Source of the DNA: Laetiporus sulphureus 93-53
Lineage: Eukaryota > Basidiomycota > Agaricomycetes > Polyporales > Laetiporaceae
NCBI RefSeq assembly: GCF_001632365.1
Contig: NW_024468518.1
Location: 1-18,125, forward strand
Direction: 5' to 3'
DNA length: 18,125 nucleotides
The notes below the pieces were generated by a model, which had not been told where the DNA came from, searched no databases, and was given only the letters and a program-made list of their open reading frames with translations. Numbering within the stretch: position 1 is the first letter of the stretch; each line of letters opens with the position of its first letter. This document shows, one piece after another, positions 8,657-18,125 of the stretch. Position numbers and translations under genes: made by a program.

Positions 8657-11600
8657 TTAAAAGTCATCTGGGTCGTCAGTCGGCACGCCGCGGATGCCGC
8701 CGCTCTGAGTCCGTCCGCCGTCGCGTGCCTTCGCCGTGCGCATCTGCGGTACACGTTTTGTGTTCGCCTCCTGCTGCGGCTCCTCGCCCGGGCTCGTCGC
8801 CGGGAACGGGTACTGTAGTGGCACAGGCGTGGCGGACGGCACGGGCGTCTTCTCCTTCGCCGCGTGCTTCTTCTTCTTGCGCTTCTTGCTGCCCGTGCTC
8901 GTCGTGCTTAACGTCGAGCTCGTGGACAGCGTCTGGGTCATCGGGGGTGCATGGACCTGCGGAGGAGAAGACAGCGAAGGAGTAGCCTGTGCCTCCATCT
9001 CAGGCTCAGGCTCAAGCTCTGGTGGTGTTCCTGTAGGGTACGGAGCGGGGTCCATCCACTCCTCGTCTTCCTCATCGTCAAAATCGATCGGGTCATCATG
9101 TTCAGGCTCGCCCTTCACTTGTTGTGTCGGGATCTCGAAAGAGGATTTGCCTGGTCCGGGCGTGACGGGGTCGATGGGATCTTCCTCAGTGTCCACCTCC
9201 GACTTGGACCCCACGCCATGCACGCTAGTATCTGGCGAAGCAGATGGCGAGCGAGCCCTGTCAGAGAAGTTGTCCTCTTCGGGCATGTCTATATCAGGCT
9301 CGGAGAATGACTCCAGGCCAATATTATCGTAGGAATCGGACGGCCAATTCGGTGGCTCGTCGTAAATATAGAACATAGCTTTATACGTGCGTCCAAGCTA
9401 TCAAGCAGCACATCAGCCAGATCTCCTACACTGAGGATGGCGAAGCGCAACACTCACCTCGCTTATTCGTCTCCTGAAGTCAAGCCAGTCGTTCTCATTC
9501 TTGCACAAGAAGCCAATCAGCATGCTAGGATCAAGACCCGACAGGGGCATCTTCCGGACGCGGTCGCAATGGAACGTCTTCAGCTCCGCCTGAGAGTATG
9601 CCGTGACATAATGGCGCTGAACAGGGTTGAGGTCCGCCGCCAACGAGGACACTTCCGAGTCATCCGGCACTGCGCTCGACGACTGCCAGCGCGCATGCGA
9701 CTGTGTGGACGATGGCGACGAGCTAGAAGCGTTTGAGGATGACGACACCTGCTGCTGCAGCGGAGATGGCACGGTCGGTGGGCGGTTCACAAAACCTGAC
9801 CCGCTGTTGCGTAGGGCATTAGGAGTAGTCGGCGAACGGAAATGGTGCGCCTTGCGCGGATTACGGTCGCGCTCGTCTGAAGAGTCAGGAGAAGTCGGGC
9901 GAGAGGGTGTGGGATCGCCCTGCTTGGGCGGGGGTTTGAAAGGGATTGCAGGACGTGAATGATGAGGATCAAGATAGAAGAGGTTGTCCGCCTGCGACCC
10001 GATAAAATAGTATGAAGAAGATGGACGGCCGCCTGCGATACCGACTGATTGTGGAAAGGTGTATAGGGCCTGATGGAACGGCGTCAGGAAGCTTCAGAAA
10101 CTCGAAGAGAACAAACGAACCTTGACAGAGTCGTAGTAGATAGGATTAACTCCGTCAATACCCAATCGAATACCAATGAGCACGAGAACGGCGCGGTCGC
10201 CCCATCCAGACCGTGCGTGCTTGCGTGGAGAGCCCATGGTGGAGCGTGAAGCCGCGTAGACGTCAGATTGATATATTACAGCATCCGATGCGACGGATAC
10301 CCCGAGCCCTGCTTCAGGGAATGCATGTACAAGGGTCCTGCAAAGGAGATGAAATCTAGCTTGGAGATTCATTAAGCAGTTCACTTACTTGATCGCACCG
10401 GCTGCGGTACTGGGTCCGAACCACTGCCCAACCTCCTTGCCCAGCTCCTTGCCAACAAGAGCCATGCGGTGGACACTGAACGGAGATAAAGGGGAAGGAT
10501 TATCAAGAAACCAGGTAATGATCTGCACGTATGTTGCGTAGTCGACGGTGTACAGGGGATATGGCGGTCTTCGCCATTCTATGGAAATGCAATAAGGAAG
10601 ACGAAGTTGAGCAGTGGCGGCATGCGTACCTCGTCCTAGATGCAAATGCAACAGCGCATTTGCAAGCAGCGATTGACCCGTCCTAAGCATGCATCCCCAT
10701 CCCGTATCGCTCGTCCAGCCCTTCTCTCCACCTAATGACCAATTCCATCGCTTCGGTTGTGGGCTATTGCCGAGTACGACGTTCTCTTCGATCTCAGTCT
10801 CCAGGGCAGACAACGTAGTGTCTCGGATTGGCTGAAACTGAGATCGATACGTGAGCCATATTCGTGATGTGAAGTCGGCATAGAACACGGGTGGCCAGAA
10901 CCGCGACGGGTCCTTAGAGGCGTCCTTCGAAGCTGATTGTTGCGATGTTGTTGAAGAGGTATCAGGAAGGGTCAAATCAGGGCTGACGACGACGGGAGAC
11001 GAGGACGCGGAAGAACGATTGGAAGAAGAGCGATGTCGTGATTCAATGGAACCGCGCCGGACGATGCTACCCGAGCCCAAGCTTGCGTTTAGCGCAGACG
11101 CGGACGCTGTTGGAGGCGGTGGTGACGGTGGCTGCTCATAGCCTGGATGCTCGACACCGAGCAGCCATATCGGCTCCGTGCACTTGTCGGGCGTGGCGTC
11201 GCTGTCGAGGAGATAGCGCATCGCCTTGTCGAGGTGGCCTTTACCGTGCCGCGCAGCGGTGAGCAATGGGGAGCTCTTTCTGGGCGAGCCCGATGGTGCA
11301 CCGGGGTTTTGCTGGGCGAGCAGCGAGGGGAGAGAGAGGTCGGTGTTGGAGGTGCTGAAGGTGTGCGAGAACCAGCCCGATAGCCGAGTGGGCAGGTCCG
11401 AGAGACGCGAGGTAGATGAGCTCGAGGGGTAGTATGCGGACTGCGCGTGGCTGATGCTGCCCTCGCGGGCTCGTGTGCGAGGGACGTTGAAAGGCTCAGT
11501 TGCAGGTTCTGCGTCGGGCTCGATGATGATGGGAGGCTCGTCGCCTGCGGATTCGGTCGAACGGACGCGGTCAAGGCTGTTGTTGGTGTCCTGCGATTGC

Positions 11601-11860
11601 CGGCGCTGCTCGCGGTCCCCCCTCACGCCAAATACCTTCTTGGCCGCCTTGCGGGACTTGCCTGTGTCAAAGGCTGGGCTGGAGCACGATGAAGACGAGC
11701 TTGTGGTGCTGCTGCCGGCGCTGCTGTTCGCATTGGGGTCGAGAAGAGACTTGGATCGGTCCCGCTGTTTGTGGAGGAACTTGGGGAGTTTGGGAGTGTG
11801 GACGGCAGGGTTGGGCGACGACGACAGGGAGGGCGAGCGCGATTTACCAGTGGATGTCAT
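8657..11860 (-). CDS. ATG4: Atg4 autophagy cysteine protease (peptidase C54)
   Basis: Five exons on the minus strand, 11860-10630, 10578-10389, 10337-10121, 10069-9458 and 9397-8657, join in phase to 997 codons. Introns are 51-60 nt, GT-AG. Atg4 trims the C-terminus of Atg8 to expose the glycine that is joined to phosphatidylethanolamine, and later releases Atg8 from membranes. Core motifs: [14 protein letters not shown] (229-242), [17 protein letters not shown] (326-342), [17 protein letters not shown] with catalytic Cys 390, [39 protein letters not shown] and FYLDPHH (Asp 580, His 582), then [10 protein letters not shown]. The protein is much longer than human ATG4B (393 residues). Extra length comes from a Ser-rich N-terminus (1-205), a disordered insert at about 243-320, a Ser/Pro segment after the catalytic Asp-His, and an acidic then Lys-rich tail. 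The triad is complete. The first ATG is followed by an open Ser-rich frame; a later start is possible. Confidence 0.93.
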
Positions 11861-13376
11861 CGCCGCCGTCGTCGTCGATGATGAAGAGGGAAGTTACATG
11901 TATTTGGTCTGCATAGACTCAGTGGCAGCGACGGCCCTGCCTCCGACTCTTTTTCTCAGCTATTACTCTTTGACCTTTGTTCTATTCTCATTAAACTTTC
12001 CATATACAGTCCTTGCAATTCCCCGATGTGCATATGGACGCCAAATACATAAAATACGTATCGCTGATAGGGCGGGTGAGTCTGGCTGACTACCTGGGGA
12101 CAGCTTCTTGACGACGGAACCTATGGTGCAACTCGCCCGACGCCTTCAGAGCTCATATCCATCACCATCTTATCTGCGGCTATCGAGTCTAGTCGACACC
12201 ACACCGAGTCACTTCGCTTCGCGTTATCCTGGAACTATTCCTGCTACGGATGAGATGACTGGGAACATTCCCAACAGCTTCCAGCTCTTCTCAAAGTCGT
12301 CCACTCGCTGCAGGCACTGCTTGCTTGCTGGTGGCATGGGATTCCTGCTTTGGCCGGATGTGGTCGTGGGATTGATTCCAAGTCTGCCCCCGAGGCGTGT
12401 TAACGTGACGTGCAAATGTGGTCAGTGAAGAGCCAGAAACGGTCTTGGAATCGCCTGTGAAGGATCATGATTGACAAAGGGCTTCCGAAGGGCTTCGTGC
12501 TCTGTAGATATCAATGCAACGTGTGCTCGCCCACGAGCTTGCAACTCATCAAGTTGAAGGCAACGCAACTCTGGACCCCGGAGATATGGGCTCGTCAGCT
12601 GGACCGACTGGCCTGATAGGAGTTGCTTGATTTCGCCTAGTCCATGGTGGTCGACGCCATCATTCTCTCTCTGCATTTCTTCGTTGCAGCACTGGACTGG
12701 TCCAGCGTGACGGATGCTGGACCCGGACCGTTGCGCAGTGAGCGGCGAGTTTCGCGGGGATAGTCTGACTGGCAACGGCTTAGCGCTACAGCTGCGTTTC
12801 TGGCAGCTCTCGGATACGAGGGTGCCACACGCTCTTTTGTTCCACCACCTTGCAGGGCTGCCGATCCTCTTCATTGGCCATACGCGGCGGGCGCTTCGGG
12901 TCTCCAGGCAAGGCATTTGAAGCACCGGACCGTTTGGCAGGCTCTTCGCTTTCGTGTCGAAGATCCTTTTACCGTGCCGAGGATCCTTTACCTTGCTTTG
13001 TAAGGATCATTGACTTATAAGTCGTGTTCCTGGTCTCTAAGGTTCACCAGTGTCATGAAAGGTGGTGCATTGATGAGTGAGCCTAAGTATGCCCGCATCC
13101 GCTGCCGATTGATTACATCTTCCGCACTTCGAACTTCGAACTTCGGCTCGGAGATTCATCACAGCCAATCTCTTGCGATAACTTGTAGCACATTGTAGCA
13201 AAGAGCACTCACCAGATGACGAGTCTACTGTCGGATAACGTATCGAGCGCAGAGCAGTCATTACATGGAGGAAACAGGGAGCTATCACAATGGAGAACTG
13301 GGTGACGGACCCTTCCGAGACAATATGGGCGAAGGGAAGATAGCAGCACAAGATCATAGGAAATTGTTGCATTTGA
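11861..13376. other. Intergenic region upstream of ATG4, no assignable gene
   Basis: About 1.5 kb lie between the ATG4 start and the isomerase stop, holding the ATG4 promoter and the isomerase 3' UTR. I found no recognisable protein. A 167-codon minus frame (12925-12422) is Arg/Ser/Cys-rich with no family look, and the plus frame opposite (12714-12920) has a hydrophobic patch only. A short ATG frame at 12034 (MDAKYIKYVSLI) looks like a protein start but does not continue. Short repeats occur at 12962-13008. Confidence 0.4.
12962..13008. repeat. Short direct and inverted repeat around GATCCTTTTACC
   Basis: GATCCTTTTACCGTGC (12962) recurs 20 nt later as GATCCTTTACCTTGC (12982), and GTAAGGATC (13000) is an inverted version of the same core. 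Could form a small hairpin; function unknown. Confidence 0.5.
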
Positions 13377-14586
13377 TTATAGCTTGGAGGGAAGCTTCGC
13401 CAGCGGGGGATAATGAGGCTTCTCCTTCGCTTTCACGGCTCTGAGAGCTTCCTTCATATCCTATAGCCGGTCGGACAGCATCAGCTATCCTCGCAGCACG
13501 ATGTTTGCTTGAGCGAATATTGCCACTCACCGCAGTCTGCACCATGATGCTGTTCCACGTTGCCGTGTAGTCCAGATTCTGCTGCACACTAAGATCATTC
13601 AATTAGCCTCCTACGTCAACAGTTGGTTCCATGACACTTACGTATGATCCCGTGCGTGCAACAGCAAGTGCTTCGTGCCTAGTACCGCGATGGGCGATTT
13701 GCCCGCAATTGCTGTCGCGAGCTTCACTGCAGAGCGGACGACCTCCTCTCGGCTTCCCTGCACGACCTGCGAGACGAGGCCCATCTTCTCCGCATCGACA
13801 GCAGAGAAGTTGCGCGCGGTGTATGCTAGCTCGTGTACCATGCTCATGTTTCCCGCGATCTTCGGCAGGCGCGCGAGCGTGCCAATGTCCGCTGCGAGAC
13901 CGATGTCGACTTCCTGCAATGCCCACGATTAACATGTGCATCAGGGACTTGCTAAGAGAGCAGTACCTTAATGGAGAACATGGCATCAGATGCAGCGTAT
14001 CGGATGTCGCATGCGCATATGATGTCGATCGAGAGTCCGAGTGCGATACCGTGCACGGCAGCGATCACAGGATATGAACAACGCTCCACCGCAGAGATGC
14101 AACACTGAAAGGAAGAGATATGGTCTCTCAGCTGTAGTGCATGCCTATCAGGCTCCTTGGCAAATGCCTCCAGGCTTCCAAGTGCCTTCACTGGTCATGT
14201 GTTAGTACTTTTTACAATGACCGTGGGGGAAGAAAGCATACGATCGAGTCCCGCAGAGAAGGCCTTCGGAAGTGAAGAGGCGAGGACGACGGCACGGACG
14301 GTGGGATCTCGTGAGATCTTGTCAAAAACGTGCCCGAATTCCGTCCAGTAACTGCATCACGACTGCGTTGGAACGACGATAACGATAAGCGTGCACAAGG
14401 TCTTACCTTTCATTGAACGCGTTTACTGGACCACTTGCATTGTGAAGGCCTGAGTTACTGAATATACTCAACTACATGCGAACAAACTCACCGCGAGAGC
14501 TCCACGAGGGCGACGTGAGGCGCTGAGGAAGACACCTTAATGAACTCCCCGGAAAGCGCACTGATTGCTGCCCCGCTGTCAGACAT
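13377..14586 (-). CDS. ECH1: Peroxisomal delta3,5-delta2,4-dienoyl-CoA isomerase (crotonase fold)
   Basis: Seven exons on the minus strand (14586-14492, 14433-14407, 14351-14242, 14190-13967, 13913-13642, 13588-13531, 13460-13377) join in phase to 290 codons (289 residues). The enzyme moves double bonds of 3,5-dienoyl-CoA to 2,4-dienoyl-CoA, needed to degrade odd-position unsaturated fatty acids. Family marks: VELSRGPVNAFNE, KAFSAGLD (CoA-binding crotonase motif), YPVIAAVHGIALGLSID, ACDIRYAASDAMFSIKEVD and GLAADIGTLARLPK. Asp 133, Glu 153 and Asp 161 match the rat catalytic residues Asp176, Glu196 and Asp204, with the same 20- and 8-residue spacing, which separates it from plain enoyl-CoA hydratases. 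The C-terminus is SKL, a perfect type 1 peroxisomal targeting signal; no mitochondrial presequence is evident. Exon 2 is a micro-exon of 27 nt. The yeast counterpart is called Dci1. Confidence 0.92.
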
Positions 14587-15439
14587 CTTGACCCCAAATC
14601 AGCACAAGGGGAAATGTTCTTGCAGTTATAGGAGTGGAAGACGGTGAACGGTCGACGACTCGACGCAGAGCGTTGTGGCAGTTGCCAGGCCGCATTCGTG
14701 CGCATCTCGACCGATGGGCGGCAATTGAGTGGCCACACGGATTACTCCTTCTGGTAGCGCACGTGACCGCGTCCTACCTGAGTGTCTGGTCGCTCCTCCT
14801 TCTTCAAGCAGCACGTGTGGTATGTCGCATGTGTGCTGCATGCTCATATGGCATACATCATATTTAAGCACATTGCAGCTTTTAAGTATTTTTTTCCTAA
14901 GACTAAACCAATAATCTCGATCTCAGTGGATTCATCATTTATGCAGGAAGTTGTAGCATCACAACCCGTTCTGAACAATATCAAGGCCGCAATGCAGCAT
15001 GTGGACCTCCTGTATTGTGTTTATACCGATAGGTTGAATACTCTGATGCGAGGCGCCATGAAACCTCCTTGCATCATGATGGTCGACCACAGGAGTTACA
15101 GGTCAGCCACCGGTCCTGGGCGGGCCAGTTGCGAACAAGCAAGGTGAGTGATTCATGCGAACATATCATAATCTTTCATAAGAAGGATTGGAAAGCAGCT
15201 GGTATCCTGGATTATTGATAATATATTCTCATAAGGTATAGTACAGTGGCCTTGCACTAGCAAAGGTTTTGCTCCTCTATTTGTCTCGCGGAAAACTAAT
15301 GTCACTCACCTTTGCGATTAATATATGACTGATTTTACACTGCGACAAAAATTCGGCTTTCATGCCCGCACTTGAGTCTACAAGTGCGACAGTTTCATGT
15401 ACCGTATGGCGAGCCACAGACACCGGGGGCATTGACCTG
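14587..15439. other. Intergenic region upstream of the isomerase, no gene
   Basis: The first few hundred bases should contain the isomerase promoter. Beyond that the sequence becomes AT-richer. The longest frame (plus, 14782-15147) has no recognisable motif. I see no RNA gene or transposon end here. Confidence 0.45.
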
Positions 15440-15840
15440 TGATTCCATCGGAAACATCGTGAACACACCGTGACTACAGTCACAATGATGTGACTTATGT
15501 TTCCGTTGGATTCATGGTGACAACAGTTTGAATGCTGCCGAAATGCCATCTAGATATTTCCTGTGTGATTCAGTGAGACTGTAGCTGGTTACATTTTGAA
15601 TTGAATCAGCTTTCTCATTGGTGAAAAACTCTGCAGACATTATAATTGTTATTTGGATTTGTGCCCGATGCTGTCACTTATATCAACGTGGCATGATTCC
15701 AGTAACATTTTGAATGTTTCCACCGATAGAAATGGTTGAATCAAGTGGGAATCAACACTGCCTCATTATTGATGGCATCACTGTGCGTCCAAAATGTTTC
15801 TCAACATATCATTTGGGCCACATGATGTTTTTATTGATCG

Positions 15841-15857
15841 TGTTTCCTGTGGAAACA
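15841..15857. repeat. Perfect inverted repeat TGTTTCC-TGT-GGAAACA
   Basis: Two perfect 7-bp arms around a 3-nt loop, inside the motif cluster. Confidence 0.85.
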
Positions 15858-16064
15858 TTGGAGATGATTTGTCAATGCAGTCTACATGTATCCATCATGT
15901 GCCCACGGTGAGAAGGGCATGTGCAGCTTGTATGCAATCAGGAGAAACATTGCTTGCTTCGCAAAGGCATTAGGAAAACATTGATAATGTCTTTAGAATG
16001 CTGCCACCATGATTCCCGGATGAAATCAGGATGTTTTCCGGGTGGCTGCTGCATGTGTTCAGAA

Positions 16065-16082
16065 TGTTTCCTCCTGGAAACA
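16065..16082. repeat. Perfect inverted repeat TGTTTCC-TCCT-GGAAACA
   Basis: The same 7-bp arms as at 15841-15857, with a 4-nt loop; a second palindromic head-to-head motif pair. Confidence 0.85.
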
Positions 16083-16276
16083 GATGATCGGGCCAATCAA
16101 AACTGGTCTTGGCATAATATTTTTAAAATTTAGTTCGGTATCATGTCTCATTCATAATTGTTAAATAAATAATATCTTACTTTTTAGACAAATAATATGC
16201 CACATTTTAAAATGTCATATTTACAACATATTGTATCCGGACTGGAAGCAAGCTCGGATGTACAGTGCTTCACCAC
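16083..16276. other. AT-rich stretch downstream of the COG6 relic
   Basis: Strongly AT-rich sequence (for example TTAAATAAATAATATC near 16160) lying where the 3' UTR of the minus-strand COG6 relic would be. No gene seen. Confidence 0.4.
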
Positions 16277-18125
16277 CTACACAGCTGCGGCTTCGTCCAC
16301 CTGCTCCGGCTCGTGTAGCCCGAAGATCTGGTACAATAGGTGCACCTGCCCGAACGGGCACTCACTGCCTGGTGCACGCGCGCCGCGAGACTCTGCACCG
16401 TCAGCTGAGCCAGCCGCGGAGATTCCACGACTCCCGGTCCGGAAAGCCAGTCTGAGAAGCGACGCAGCGCAGCTTGGATTCGTGTAGGTTGAGCGGAAGG
16501 TATGTGTGATAGAGGCTCCTGTGATATGCATGACATCATGAGTGCACTGCCCTTGCTATGTCGATGGGAAACGTACACTCGGCTGACGACTATCGATTGC
16601 GACGAGCACTTCTTCCAGCCCGGCGTCCCGGAGAATATTCCTGTACTATTAGTATTGACAAAGCATTAGTTGGAAACGTGTCATGACACAAGTAGACTAC
16701 ACACGTGTTCCTCCGTCAGTTGCAATACTTTCGCTTCCACCAAACATTGTATGACACCTTGCTTTTCGGATGTGAATGCGAATGGCTCGATGACGCTCTG
16801 CAGATATGAGGACAAACACCGTCTTGTCCCATCCAGGATGAAGCTTCTGCTTCTTTTCGGCGGAGGTGAGGCAAGTCTCGATCGCCGGATCGACCATCTT
16901 GTCGAGGATGTCGCGGAAGCCTGCGTGCAATTGCTCCTCCGTCTCCTCACCAAGCAGCGACGAGTCGTATACTAGCATGACTTCACGCAGCACCTGTGCG
17001 TGGTCAAGAATGACAAGCGGTGGGGAGACGCTTCGGTCATCGAGATCCTAAGAATTCTTTGCTTAGCGGTCTTCGCGAAATCGATCAATAGGAGCATGAC
17101 ATACAGGCGGTACGCGCAGCAGCGAACGACCTTGCGCGTTGATAGAATCGAAGGACACCTGATACACCATGTCCGTCATCCTGTGTCACTGCGGAATCAG
17201 TACATATCGCATTATGCAATCCCATCAATTCACGCACTGCTTCAACGCCTTAGAAAGAACTGCATCCCCGCCAACCGTGCGCTGCATCGTCAACGTGTAT
17301 CGTGTAGAATTGCAGCAGATTCGCGATCTTGTATGACGTGATGCTGCTTTCCTGTGACCGCACTGTCTGCTGCACCCTGTTCTAGAAGCATCATATCAGC
17401 CCGCGTGAAGCCTACGTTGTCGAAAAAGCTGCACAGACCTTCAAAGGCGTGCACAGTTTTGCCACAGCCGCATTTATCAGCTCAGCCATCCATTCTTCTT
17501 CTTCGCTCTGGGAAAACGTCCGCACGCTTCCGACCATGCGGCCGTCCCCTTTCACACCAAAAAGCCCCTCCAAGAACCCTCGCTCCGCGGCAATCGCCTG
17601 ATGTACCCAAGCGAGCAGATCTCCCACATATCGCAGCGGGTCGTGCGCATGCAGCTCAATCGGTCGAGGCAATCCGCCGGGACCTCCACGCGTGAGTGCG
17701 TCAGTGAACGCAGTCAGCAACGTCGCTTGACGTGTTTGGGACAGATAAGTAAGCGCCTCGCTGGGCACGGAGAAGTGAATACACGTTCGGAAGATTTGGC
17801 GACTAAATAGGCCACATACGTCAGTAGCTCGGGGCGATGTCGTAGCCTCCACACGGCTTCGCCCATAGAAGGGCTGACTTTCAGCTGGGCGTCCCGACCC
17901 ATCTGCCGGAACTCAAAGCAGCACCAGCAGAAGATCTTCTGGTGTGCCTGCTCCAGGTATCCAGATGTTGCAGACAGTATGTCCAGTTTATTGTCCAGAA
18001 GGTTGGTCAAAGTGTGAAGGCAAGCCTGTAGTGAGAGATACCTACCCAGCTTTCGTCGGGCCATCCTCGCCAGTCATCAAGACGCGACAGTCGTCTCTGA
18101 TCCTCTGCGTCTTATCCATGGCAGC
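16277..18125 (-). pseudogene. COG6: Decayed COG6 (conserved oligomeric Golgi complex subunit 6), 5' end outside window
   Basis: COG6 is a subunit of the COG tethering complex for retrograde intra-Golgi vesicles. Recognised pieces in order: MDKTQRIRDDCRVLMTGEDG, LDILSATSGYLEQAHQKIF, FRQMGRDAQLKVSPSM, LTRGGPGGLPRPIELHAHDP, LLAWVHQAIAAERGFLEGLF, VQQTVRSQESSITSYKIANL, TMQRTVGGDAVLSKALKQ, DSINAQGRSLLRVPP, VILDHAQVLREVMLVYDSSL, SYLQSVIEPFAFTSEKQ, NILRDAGLEEVLVAIDSRQP, LAQLTVQSLAARVHQA, GQVHLLYQIFGLHEPEQ. Exon segments: to 18046, 17987-17820, 17760-17439, 17376-17238, 17180-17105, 17047-16705, 16645-16577, 16518-16277. Lesions: acceptor AG changed to AA at 17988; the 17438-17377 intron does not join in phase; frameshift near 17291-17307; small deletion with frameshift near 16803-16810; larger frame-breaking deletion near 16362-16368. 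Other introns still have good GT-AG sites. Confidence 0.88.
17988..18045 (-). other. COG6 intron with apparently lost 3' splice site
   Basis: The donor GTAGGT at 18045 is intact. The only point giving the in-phase join of ...GPTKAG to LDILSATSGYL is after CAATAA at 17988, which would be CAATAG with a single base change. The inferred intron is 58 nt, like its neighbours, with a TTGAC branch-site candidate. Confidence 0.6.

Larger units (their letters stand above)
15440..16082. repeat. Cluster of GGAAACAT / ATGTTTCC motifs with two hairpins
   Basis: Exact or near-exact copies occur in both orientations. Exact GGAAACAT starts at 15450 and 15851; exact ATGTTTCC starts at 15497, 15714 and 16064. 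Near copies are at 15794 (ATGTTTC), 15840, 15944 (GAAACAT), 15973 (GGAAAACAT), 16031 (ATGTTTTCC) and 16076. Several have GAATG just before the core (15712, 16062), and the related GAATGCTGCC appears near 15530 and 15997. A degenerate tandem repeat array or a transposon relic would explain this. No coding frame in the region resembles a known protein. Confidence 0.7.

Noticed and set aside
12034..12110. Short plus-strand start MDAKYIKYVSLI followed by splice-like sites
   Set aside because: Looks like a protein beginning, but neither the direct frame nor a splice (GTATCG...ACAG) leads to a recognisable or long continuation; the next frame stops near 12250.
12714..12920. Plus-strand frame with a hydrophobic patch (HALLFHHLAGLPILFI) faintly like a nucleotide-sugar transporter helix
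   Set aside because: The resemblance is short, the frame has no supported neighbours in order, and no further transporter motif could be joined to it.
12422..12925. 167-codon minus-strand open frame
   Set aside because: Composition is Arg/Ser/Cys-rich without motif or family resemblance, and the opposite strand is about as open; treated as a chance frame in GC-rich DNA.
14782..15147. 121-codon plus-strand frame upstream of the isomerase
   Set aside because: No conserved motif, spans the isomerase promoter side and AT-rich DNA; no splice or start context that supports it.
15714..16133. Two adjacent short plus-strand frames in the motif cluster
   Set aside because: Their sequence is set by the repeated GGAAACAT-type motifs and shows no protein family resemblance.

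Overview
The window is eukaryotic nuclear DNA from a filamentous fungus, most likely an agaricomycete basidiomycete (mushroom or wood-decay group). The genes are cut by many short introns (about 50-60 nt, GT-AG with CTGAC-like branch sites), the proteins carry long Ser/Pro/Arg-rich disordered stretches, and one family present (FunK1 fungal protein kinases) is expanded in Agaricomycetes. There are no bacterial-type operons, rRNA, tRNA or CRISPR.

Layout. (1) 1-8122, plus strand, is a segmental duplication. A broken Rab7-like GTPase copy (1-1064) is followed by a broken FunK1 kinase (1784-3343), a spacer, an intact FunK1 kinase (4868-6511) and an intact Rab7-like GTPase (6788-8122). The two Rab copies are close to identical; the two kinase blocks (about 1065-3345 and 4173-6511) are clearly more diverged. 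(2) 8657-11860, minus strand, is ATG4, the autophagy cysteine protease, modelled in five exons (996 residues); it converges on the Rab7-like gene. (3) 13377-14586, minus strand, is a peroxisomal delta3,5-delta2,4-dienoyl-CoA isomerase in seven exons, ending in a perfect SKL targeting signal. (4) 14587-16276 has no recognisable gene, but about 640 bp of it is packed with a GGAAACAT/ATGTTTCC motif in both orientations, including two small hairpins. (5) 16277 to the window end, minus strand, is a decayed COG6 (conserved oligomeric Golgi complex subunit 6) copy with several independent lesions, including an apparent AG-to-AA loss of a splice acceptor.

How it fits together. The Rab7-like GTPase (late endosome/vacuole fusion family) sits next to ATG4 (Atg8 processing), and COG6 belongs to intra-Golgi traffic, so membrane-traffic genes predominate, with a peroxisomal beta-oxidation enzyme between them. 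Functional linkage is inference only. The most unusual items are the Rab7-like protein with a roughly 185-residue disordered insert between its NKxD and SAK nucleotide-binding motifs, the mosaic duplication of Rab and FunK1 genes, conserved GC-AG introns in the FunK1 genes, and the palindromic motif cluster. All calls come from reading the sequence; no database search was run.
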